NCBI RefSeq assembly: GCF_000425505.1
Contig: NZ_AUDO01000013.1
Location: 1-64,000 of the forward strand
Source of the DNA: Flavobacterium frigidarium DSM 17623
GTDB taxonomy: Bacteria > Bacteroidota > Bacteroidia > Flavobacteriales > Flavobacteriaceae
DNA length: 64,000 nt
Reading direction: 5' to 3'
Part shown: positions 1-6,663 of the stretch, one piece after another
Layout: each line of letters begins with the position of its first letter
Numbering within the stretch: position 1 is the first letter of the stretch
Translations under genes and position numbers: made by a program
The notes under the pieces: generated by a model
What the model saw: only the letters and a program-made list of their open reading frames with translations
Databases searched by the model: none
Told to the model about the DNA's origin: nothing

Positions 1-95
1 TCGGAAGAGCTAAGAAGGAAACTGTATGTCTTCGTTGTTTCTGATACTCTAACCTTCCGATAGCTATCGGAAGAGCTAAGAAGGAAACTGTATGT
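1..95. repeat. 66-bp tandem repeat (partial) with perfect palindrome
   Basis: A 29-base segment at 1-29 recurs exactly at 67-95, giving a 66-bp period. Between the copies lies a perfect 20-bp palindrome at 54-73 (CTTCCGATAGCTATCGGAAG). The first copy begins inside the right arm of that palindrome, so the array probably continues left of the window. There is no coding potential. It lies just downstream of a leftward-facing promoter, so it would sit in a 5' transcribed leader. Its function is unknown. Confidence 0.75.
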
Positions 96-162
96 TTTAT
101 AAAGAACGTTTTAATCTTTTTTGATGCTTTATTTTGAAATGTTTTTCAGTTGTAAAGCGGTG

Positions 163-193
163 CAAAGATAGGTCTAAATTTGATATCTCCAAA
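163..193 (-). promoter_or_regulatory. Canonical promoter facing the left window edge
   Basis: On the minus strand this reads TTTG, 19 bp, TATCTTTG, a full match to the Bacteroidota housekeeping promoter (-33 TTTG/TTG, -7 TAnnTTTG). Transcription would begin near 156 and run left through the tandem repeat and out of the window. No reading frame follows inside the window, so the gene or RNA it drives lies beyond the edge. Confidence 0.6.
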
Positions 194-220
194 CAAAAAA
201 TAAAATATTTTCAATTTTTT

Positions 221-1564
221 TTATCGGCCTACAATGGCTTTGTAAATGTCGTTTCCGTTAGCAAATAATAATAGTGTGATAAGTAAAACGAAACCAACAA
301 CTTGTGCGTTTTCTAAGAATTTATCTGATGGTTTTTTACCTGAAATTATTTCGTACAATAAAAACATTACGTGTCCTCCATCAAGTGCTGGAATAGGCAA
401 TAAATTCATTACTCCAAGCATAATTGATAGTAATGCAGTAATTCTCCAAAAGGTCTCCCAGCTCCATGTTTCAGGAAAAATATCAAAGATTGCTTTAAAT
501 CCACCTACTTGCTTGTATGCTTTAGTTTGAGGATTAAAGATCATTTTCAATTGTTTTCCGTAACCTATAAGTTGGTCTTTACCTTTTGTAAGCCCTACAG
601 GGATTGACTCCATAAAAGAGTATTCCTGTTTACTGATTTTATAGTACCCTAATTTTTCTAAATTATCTATGGTCAATCCACCGCGCTGCACACCTACAGT
701 ACCTTCTTTAGATATTTTAAGAGTGATGTTTTGCTCTTTTTGATCACGAAGTATTGTAGCTGGAATCGTTTTTCCTTTACTGTTAGCCAATATAATCTCG
801 GCTTGATCAAAATATTTAGTTGGTTGCCCGTTTAATGATGTGATTAAATCTTTTGGTTGTAAAGTAGTATTGGGTGAATCATCTTCAACTGCTCCTATTA
901 CAAATGGCATACGAATGTCAATAAGATTCGTTTTTTCGTACTGTGACAATCGATCAACTAAGTCAACTGGTAGTGCAATTTCTTGCTCTTTACCATTTCT
1001 TTCGATCAATACCTTTCTAGACATGATCAATTTCATGGTGATGTCGTTGTCAAATCTTGCAATTTTCTCACCATCGGCAGCTATAATTTTGTCACCTGTT
1101 TTAAAACCGGCTTCTTGCATTACAGGATTGTTGATTAACATTCCGTCTTGAAAATCACTGTTGGCAACATAAGTTTCGCCATAAGCAAATGCCATTCCTA
1201 TATATATAATGAATGCCAATATAAAGTTTACAGTAACCCCACCAAGCATAATGATTAAACGCTGGTATGCTGGTTTAGATCTAAATTCCCAAGGTTGTGG
1301 AGGCAAAGCCATTTGCTCTTTATCCATACTCTCATCAATCATTCCTGAGATTTTCACGTATCCACCTAGTGGCAACCACCCAATACCGTATTCTGTTTCT
1401 CCAATTTTCTTTTTAAGAAGTGAATATTTAACATCAAAAAATAAGTAAAATTTTTCGACTCTGGTTTTAAATAATTTAGCAGGAATAAAATGTCCTAATT
1501 CGTGAAGTATTATAAGTAATGATAAGCTCAATAAAAATTGAGAAAGCTTGATAAATAGATCCAT
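221..1564 (-). CDS. rseP: RIP zinc metalloprotease RseP (site-2 protease)
   Basis: This is a membrane-embedded zinc protease of family M50B. In known systems such enzymes cut anti-sigma factors within the membrane and clear leftover signal peptides. The zinc site HELGH is at residues 21-25 in the first membrane segment. The second motif, LDG followed by GH, is at about 394-398 in a late membrane segment. Between them are two PDZ-like regions at about 130-300. At 447 aa it is normal length for the Bacteroidota form. The start ATG follows a minus-strand promoter by about 30 bp. The gene stands alone, divergent from the flavin reductase gene. No anti-sigma/sigma pair is present in the window to name as substrate. 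Confidence 0.95.
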   Translation of the reverse strand: MDLFIKLSQFLLSLSLLIILHELGHFIPAKLFKTRVEKFYLFFDVKYSLLKKKIGETEYGIGWLPLGGYVKISGMIDESMDKEQMALPPQPWEFRSKPAYQRLIIMLGGVTVNFILAFIIYIGMAFAYGETYVANSDFQDGMLINNPVMQEAGFKTGDKIIAADGEKIARFDNDITMKLIMSRKVLIERNGKEQEIALPVDLVDRLSQYEKTNLIDIRMPFVIGAVEDDSPNTTLQPKDLITSLNGQPTKYFDQAEIILANSKGKTIPATILRDQKEQNITLKISKEGTVGVQRGGLTIDNLEKLGYYKISKQEYSFMESIPVGLTKGKDQLIGYGKQLKMIFNPQTKAYKQVGGFKAIFDIFPETWSWETFWRITALLSIMLGVMNLLPIPALDGGHVMFLLYEIISGKKPSDKFLENAQVVGFVLLITLLLFANGNDIYKAIVGR

Positions 1565-1593
1565 TTTTAAATTTTAATTCTTTTTATAACCCA

Positions 1594-1627
1594 CAAAAGT
1601 AAGGTTTTCTATTTGTATAATTTGCAA
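1594..1627 (-). promoter_or_regulatory. rseP promoter
   Basis: The minus strand reads TTG, 23 bp, TACTTTTG, fitting the Bacteroidota -33/-7 pattern at the long end of the known spacing. The -7 element ends 29 bp upstream of the rseP ATG. Confidence 0.5.
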
Positions 1628-1745
1628 TTATTATTCCATAAGACTTTAAAAGTTTGTTAATTAATACAAATTCAGTTTCAAAATAACTTAAGGTCTACTA
1701 ACTTTACTATCGCAGTAGATTGAGCAACGTCTTGTGATTTTTTTA

Positions 1746-1761
1746 TCGAATGTACATTCGA
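1746..1761. promoter_or_regulatory. Perfect 16-bp palindrome upstream of OYE gene (possible operator)
   Basis: TCGAATGTACATTCGA is a perfect inverted repeat 61 bp before the ATG of the old yellow enzyme gene. Its size and symmetry suit a dimeric repressor such as TetR or MarR types, which often control OYE genes elsewhere. No such regulator is encoded nearby. A second, looser inverted repeat (TCTACT, 14 bp, AGTAGA) lies at 1694-1719. The operator role is inferred. Confidence 0.35.
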
Positions 1762-1822
1762 AAATCACCTAAAAATTTGGCGCTCTGCTGCAAAAAATAC
1801 TAATAAATAAAAATATAGATTT

Positions 1823-2890
1823 ATGTCTTCACAATTGTTCACAGCTATAAAAATAAAAGATATTACTTTTAAAAATCGCATTGTTATTTCGCCAATGTGT
1901 CAATATTCGGCAACCGATGGATTTGCCACAAACTGGCATCTGGTACATCTAGGAGCACGTGCCATTGGTGGTGCTTCATTAATTATTCAGGAAGCTACTG
2001 CTGTCGCTCCCGAAGGTAGAATTTCTCCGGGTGATTTAGGGATTTGGAGTGATGCCCATATCGAAAAGTTTATCGAAATAAATGAATTTATCGAAAGCCA
2101 AAATTCGGTTCCGGGTATCCAATTAGCACACGCCGGTCGCAAGGCAAGTGTGTCTACACCATGGGAAGGGAATAAAAAATTAGACGATTCAGAAGGTGGT
2201 TGGGAAACCGTGGCACCAAGTGCGATTGGCTATCATGATAACGAACCAAAACCTGTTGCACTAGATAAAAACGGAATTCAAAAAGTACTTACTGATTTCA
2301 AAGTAGCGACTAGAAGATCAGTAGAAGCGGGCTATAAAGTGATGGAAGTGCATGCAGCACACGGATATTTATTGCACCAATTTTTATCACCGCTATCTAA
2401 CATACGTACAGACGAATATGGTGGAAGTTTTGAAAATAGAATTCGTTTAACACTTGAAGTAGTTGAAGCAGTGCAATCAGAATGGCCAAAGAACTTGCCG
2501 TTATTCGTAAGAATTTCTGCTACAGATTGGGCAGAAGGTGGGTGGAATGCAGAGGAATCAGTAAAACTTTCGGCTATTTTAAAAGACAAAGGGGTGGACT
2601 TAATTGATGTTTCATCAGGGGCTTTGGTTTCGTACCAAAAAATTCCAGTGGAACCAAATTACCAAGTGCCTTTTGCTGAAAAAATTAAAAAAGAAACCGG
2701 AATATTAACTGGAGCTGTAGGCCTAATCACTGAAGCACATCAAGCAGAAGAAATCATCACTTCTGGAAAAGCAGACATGGTTTTATTTGCTAGAGAATCA
2801 TTAAGAGACCCTAACCTTGCTTTGACTTTTGCCCATGATCTAAATGCCGAAACTACTTGGCCAAAACAATATGAAAGAGCAAAGAAATAA
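1823..2890 (+). CDS. namA: NADH:flavin oxidoreductase, old yellow enzyme family (YqjM/NamA-like)
   Basis: This is an FMN-dependent TIM-barrel ene-reductase that uses NAD(P)H to reduce activated C=C bonds (enones, maleimides, nitro compounds). Family marks are clear. SPMCQYSA at 23-30 supplies Cys26 and Tyr28, the FMN-tuning pair of the thermophilic-like YqjM class. His177 and His180 are the substrate-binding pair in the VHAAHGYLLHQF stretch. The C-terminal phosphate-binding region follows, with ARESLRDP near 324. The length of 355 aa is close to YqjM. The cytosolic enzyme usually handles electrophile or oxidative stress. It is monocistronic, closed by a terminator about 35 bp downstream, with a palindrome upstream. 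The namA symbol is by similarity of motif layout only. Confidence 0.9.
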   Translation: MSSQLFTAIKIKDITFKNRIVISPMCQYSATDGFATNWHLVHLGARAIGGASLIIQEATAVAPEGRISPGDLGIWSDAHIEKFIEINEFIESQNSVPGIQLAHAGRKASVSTPWEGNKKLDDSEGGWETVAPSAIGYHDNEPKPVALDKNGIQKVLTDFKVATRRSVEAGYKVMEVHAAHGYLLHQFLSPLSNIRTDEYGGSFENRIRLTLEVVEAVQSEWPKNLPLFVRISATDWAEGGWNAEESVKLSAILKDKGVDLIDVSSGALVSYQKIPVEPNYQVPFAEKIKKETGILTGAVGLITEAHQAEEIITSGKADMVLFARESLRDPNLALTFAHDLNAETTWPKQYERAKK

Positions 2891-2925
2891 TTTTTAGAAT
2901 TTTTAAAATAGAGAAGTCACATAAG

Positions 2926-2990
2926 AAGTAAACACAAATTGCACAGATTTTCACGAATTGCTGTAGTTTGTGTTTGCTTTTTTTTATTTT
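2926..2990 (+). terminator. Intrinsic terminator after the OYE gene
   Basis: AAGTAAACACAAA at 2926-2938 pairs with TTTGTGTTTGCTT at 2967-2979 (one G-T pair), followed by a run of eight or more T. Confidence 0.65.
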
Positions 2991-3059
2991 GCATCGTAAT
3001 GAAATTTGCGCATAATTTTTAGCCACTTATTAATAGAACATCCGTTCAAACATACAATC

Positions 3060-3612
3060 TAGTGCACGCTCGTTACGACCACAAAAAAATCCGTTTGATC
3101 CGACATAATCCGTGTCATCCGCATCCCATCCCGTACTGAAGATCACAAACATTATAAACAACAAAGAAAACCAGCTTCCAAAACACATAATAAAACCATA
3201 AGCCAATCTTAAAAAAATCCGTTTAAATCCGTTTAAATCCGCGTGCCATACCACAACAATGACTACCCACAATCCAAAAATCAAATAAAAACCAGCTTCT
3301 AGAGCACACAATAAAACCATAAGCCAATCATCAAAAAAATCCGTTTAAATCCGCGTCATCCGCGTGCCATCTCGCAATAAAGGCTAAGCGCCAAAAGTTT
3401 TAAAGTAAAATCCGTGGTCCACCACGTAATATAAGTCAAGCGAATTTCAAGCCTTAATAAAAAATCCGTTTGATCCGACAAAATCCGTGTCATCCGCGTT
3501 CCATCCCGCAATCAATGGCAAGTGCTACAAGATTAAAGTAAGATCAGCGTGCCATCCCACAACAAAGGCTACCCATAATCCAAAGAACAAATAAAAAGCA
3601 GCGTCCCATCAA
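3060..3612. repeat. Imperfect tandem array, period about 125 bp, gene-free
   Basis: The 736-bp gap between two genes is mostly one degenerate tandem array. A core reading roughly ATCCGTTT(A/G)ATCCG then GTCATCCGCGTGCCAT starts at 3089, 3218, 3339 and 3464, spacings of 129, 121 and 125 bp. A truncated fifth core end (GCGTGCCATCCC) lies at 3548-3559. Spacers are also related. The stretch around ACCCACAATCCAAA at 3265 recurs at 3571, and the stretch ending CCATAAGCCAATC at 3196-3208 recurs at 3317-3329. No convincing protein is encoded. The run ends just before the oxidoreductase ATG at 3627, so that gene's promoter would have to lie within or beyond repeat DNA. Confidence 0.75.
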
Positions 3613-3626
3613 ACAAAACACAACTC

Positions 3627-4667
3627 ATGAAAAAAATAAAAACAGCCCTTCTATCATACGGAATGTCAGGCAAAGTATTCCACGCACCATTTATAAAGCT
3701 ACATGAAGGATTCGAACTTTTAGGATCTTGGGAACGAAGTAAAAAATTAATCCAAGAGGATTATCCAGAAACGGTTAGTTACACCACGCTAGAAGAACTC
3801 TTAAATTCTGATGTTGAATTAGTGGTGGTCAACACTCCAGTGGCCACACACTATGAATACGCAAAAAAAGCCTTACTAGCAGGCAAGCATATTATAGTCG
3901 AAAAAGCATTTACCACCACAGTCGCAGAAGCAGAGGAATTAGTGGCTCTGGCCAAAGAAAAAAACTTAAAACTTGCCGTATTCCAAAACAGAAGGTGGGA
4001 CAGCGATTTAAAAACGGTGCAAAAAGTTTTAAACGACAAAGTCCTTGGAGAAATCGTAGAAGCCGAATTTCATTTTGATCGTTACAATCCTAGCTTGAGT
4101 GCTAAGTCACACAAAGAAACAGCAAACGATGGTGCAGGAATCCTGAAAGATTTGGGTCCGCATTTAATTGATCAAGCACTGTATTTATTTGGATTACCTA
4201 ACGCTGTTATGGGAGATATTAGAACGACTCGAGAAGGATCATTAGTAGACGACTGGATTGATATTTCGTTATACTACGATAATCTAAGAGTACGTTTAAA
4301 AGCTGGTTTTTTTGTGAGAGAAGCAAATCCAGCATACACTATCCATGGTAAAAAAGGCTCGTTCTTAAAAGTTCGCGGTGATGTGCAAGAAGACGATTTA
4401 AAAGAAGGTAAAAAACCAAATCTAAATACTTGGGGAACAGAAAAACCAGAAAATGAAGGACTGTTGCACACTCAAGAAAATGACAAACAAATTAGAGAAA
4501 AAGTAAGCACATTACAAGGAAATTATTACGACTTTTTTGAGGGTGTTTATCAAGCGATTGTACACGAGAAAGCAATTCCTGTCTCTGGTCAAGATGGCGT
4601 TAATGTGATGAAAATTATCGAAGTCACAATTGCAAGTAACACTCAAAAACAAGTGATTACGATATAA
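3627..4667 (+). CDS. Gfo/Idh/MocA family oxidoreductase
   Basis: This is an NAD(P)-dependent sugar or inositol dehydrogenase-like protein of 346 aa. The N-terminal Rossmann fold holds the glycine-rich loop SYGMSGKVFHAPF at 10-22. The family EKP motif appears as EKA at 92-94, followed by the TTT/AEEL helix. The C-terminal substrate domain has DLGPHLID at 175-182, whose Asp and His belong to the usual catalytic set. The FHAPF start resembles the YdgJ/IolW scyllo-inositol dehydrogenase branch, but substrate cannot be fixed from sequence. It has no signal peptide and is cytosolic. It is monocistronic, with a repeat array upstream and a strong terminator downstream. Confidence 0.88.
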   Translation: MKKIKTALLSYGMSGKVFHAPFIKLHEGFELLGSWERSKKLIQEDYPETVSYTTLEELLNSDVELVVVNTPVATHYEYAKKALLAGKHIIVEKAFTTTVAEAEELVALAKEKNLKLAVFQNRRWDSDLKTVQKVLNDKVLGEIVEAEFHFDRYNPSLSAKSHKETANDGAGILKDLGPHLIDQALYLFGLPNAVMGDIRTTREGSLVDDWIDISLYYDNLRVRLKAGFFVREANPAYTIHGKKGSFLKVRGDVQEDDLKEGKKPNLNTWGTEKPENEGLLHTQENDKQIREKVSTLQGNYYDFFEGVYQAIVHEKAIPVSGQDGVNVMKIIEVTIASNTQKQVITI

Positions 4668-4701
4668 AAAAAAACTAAATTAGAGTATTAATTTTATTAT
4701 C

Positions 4702-4758
4702 AAGCTGTTTTCCAAATCTCACCATGTTGCGATTTAGAAAACAGCTTTTTTTCTTTTT
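4702..4758 (+). terminator. Intrinsic terminator
   Basis: AAGCTGTTTTCCAAATC at 4702-4718 pairs with GATTTAGAAAACAGCTT at 4731-4747 with one mismatch, then a T-rich tail. It closes the Gfo/Idh/MocA gene. Confidence 0.85.
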
Positions 4759-4846
4759 AAGTGCGCTGTGACAATGAATAAGCACAATTATGGATTTTTT
4801 TTATAAACAATAACGTTGTATGTGATAGCGGCCAACAGGCTAATGC

Positions 4847-4876
4847 GTTGTTGCCCATTCCTTTTGACTACTTTTG
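4847..4876 (+). promoter_or_regulatory. Promoter of the MFS gene; decides its start
   Basis: GTTG at 4847-4850, 18 bp, then TACTTTTG at 4869-4876 match the -33/-7 consensus. Because the -7 box overlaps the most upstream possible TTG start at 4874, translation must begin downstream. Confidence 0.5.
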
Positions 4877-4906
4877 CCGACTGAAATTAATAAAAAGGAA
4901 AATATC

Positions 4907-6118
4907 TTGATCGATTTAAAATTTATAACTAAGTATAAAGCCAAAGGGAAATATAAAAAAACCTATGGCAATGTAAAACTATCTTACTTAAATAGAATAC
5001 GTTGGGCCGTGTCTTCATTCTATTTCGGGATGGGGTTGTGTTTTGCTACTTGGGCCAGTAGAATACCCGATATTAAAACAGCCCTTGATTTAAGTTCGGG
5101 AGAATTAGGGACAATTTTATTTGCAGTTCCTTTAGGGCAATTGCTAATCATGCCTTTTTCAGGAAAATTAGTAACTCGTTTCACCAGCTATAAAATCTTG
5201 ATCGCTTCTTGTTTTCTATATGCGGTGAGCATGACTAACCTAGGATTAGCAACAAACTCTTGGCAACTATCCTTAGGTTTGTTCTTTTTTGGACTGTTCA
5301 GTAACCTAACAAACATAGCAGTCAATACCCAAGGAGTCTATACTGAGGTTTTGTTTAAAAAAACAATCATGTCCTCTTTTCACGGTATGTGGAGCTTTGC
5401 AGGATTTACTGGAGCATTAATAGGATTAGCAATGCTGGCTTTAGAGTTATCGCCTTACCATCATTTTTTAATTGTTGCAGCAGTGGTTTTTATATTGATG
5501 CTATTCAATTATAAATTCTTAATTAAGGCCAAAGAAATCCCAAAGAAAGAAACTAAAAAAATGTTCTCAAAACCAGATAGCGCCTTATTGTGGCTGGGAG
5601 TAATTGGTTTTTGTTGTATGGCTAGCGAAGGTGTAATGTTTGACTGGAGCGGTGTTTATTTTAAAGATGTTATCAACGCGCCAGGCCCCTTAGTGATTTT
5701 AGGATATACTTCGTTTATGATTACCATGGCGGGTGGTCGTTTCTTGGGAGATGGCTTGATTTTAAAATTCGGACGTAAAAAAGTAATCCAAATTAGTGGC
5801 TGCTTGATTTCGATAGGATTGTTCACGGCAGTTGCTTTTCCGTATGTAATTCCGGCAACAATCGCCTTCATGTTTGTAGGAGTAGGTGTGGCAACCATTG
5901 TTCCTACCTTATATAGTATTGCTGGAAAAAATTCCACAGTGCCGCCAGGTGAAGCGTTAACTATCGTTTCTAGCGTAAGTTTTCTAGGGTTTTTAATGGG
6001 ACCTCCAGTAATAGGTTATATCGCCGAATTATCTAGTTTGAGATTTTCATTTGCATTCATAGGAATCTTTGGTTTTTTAATTGCATTTATGGCTTCTAGA
6101 ATTAAAGCTATTCAATAA
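4907..6118 (+). CDS. MFS transporter, YbjJ-like
   Basis: This is an inner-membrane permease of the major facilitator superfamily with about twelve hydrophobic segments. The first, at the FYFGMGLCFATWASRIPD stretch, carries the Arg-Ile-Pro-Asp signature of the YbjJ-type subgroup. A charged central loop (about residues 200-215) separates the two halves. Transported solute is unknown. No ATG lies before the first membrane helix. The frame can be extended to TTG 4874, but that codon lies in the promoter -7 box. TTG 4907, preceded by AAAAAGGA, is therefore preferred, giving 403 aa. The gene stands alone. Confidence is high for family, moderate for start, low for substrate. Confidence 0.82.
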   Translation: MIDLKFITKYKAKGKYKKTYGNVKLSYLNRIRWAVSSFYFGMGLCFATWASRIPDIKTALDLSSGELGTILFAVPLGQLLIMPFSGKLVTRFTSYKILIASCFLYAVSMTNLGLATNSWQLSLGLFFFGLFSNLTNIAVNTQGVYTEVLFKKTIMSSFHGMWSFAGFTGALIGLAMLALELSPYHHFLIVAAVVFILMLFNYKFLIKAKEIPKKETKKMFSKPDSALLWLGVIGFCCMASEGVMFDWSGVYFKDVINAPGPLVILGYTSFMITMAGGRFLGDGLILKFGRKKVIQISGCLISIGLFTAVAFPYVIPATIAFMFVGVGVATIVPTLYSIAGKNSTVPPGEALTIVSSVSFLGFLMGPPVIGYIAELSSLRFSFAFIGIFGFLIAFMASRIKAIQ

Positions 6119-6663
6119 TTTCAGGAATAGAACGCACTCTTTTATAATACATATTAGTCCCGCTGTACACAGTATCTTTATAGCCAAACCCTGGCTAAAA
6201 AGGATACTCGTTTCCATCGGGATTATTTACAACGTTTTGTTCTAGTAACTGCATTTTTTAAACGGTGCAACCATCCTATTTCTGTACTATCAACAGCTCA
6301 AATGCAACATTAGTATGAATCATATTTCAACCCGAGCAACCAATACTTTTAAGCTTAAAGATCATTCCATAAGATAGTTAATAGGTAAAATTCTTATATT
6401 TTTTTTGTGTAAACGTTAAATGTTTTTTATATTTAGAATCTGAAAATCAAACATTTAGTACAATTTACAGTAATTATTAACTCCCCAATTAATAATTTCT
6501 TGCAATTTATTGAAGCAGCGATAATACAAAACAGCTAGCTTTATAATAGCTTTTTTATTTAGCAGTACTATTTCATCTCAACAGCATATTCTATCGCAGT
6601 TGTTGGCAGCATTTCTACCTACATTTTCAGGTTAAAATCGCAACTAAAACCATAAATCTGCTT
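6119..6663. other. Gene-free spacer before the TonB receptor
   Basis: This 545-bp spacer holds one copy of a dispersed palindromic element (listed separately) and an inverted repeat AATTATTAA, 8 bp, TTAATAATT at 6472-6497. It also has an AT-rich lead-in to the TonB receptor gene. I see no gene, no intact -7 box close to the ATG at 6664, and no pseudogene. Confidence 0.6.
6155..6225 (-). repeat. Dispersed imperfect palindromic element, copy 1
   Basis: The segment starts TAGTCCCGCTG and ends CATCGGGATTA, with an inner AGCCAAACCCTGGCT hairpin and AAAAAGGAT on the right side. Read on the minus strand it matches the order of the copies at 23443 and 37066 (TAGCCCCG, then CGGGA). It lies just after the MFS gene. 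Confidence 0.55.

Noticed and set aside
1..220. tRNA or other RNA gene in the repeat region
   Set aside because: No cloverleaf or known RNA consensus; only the repeat and a promoter are visible.
3030..3320. A 96-codon minus-strand frame in the repeat array
   Set aside because: It is made of translated tandem repeat (two similar hydrophobic halves) with no promoter or conserved feature.
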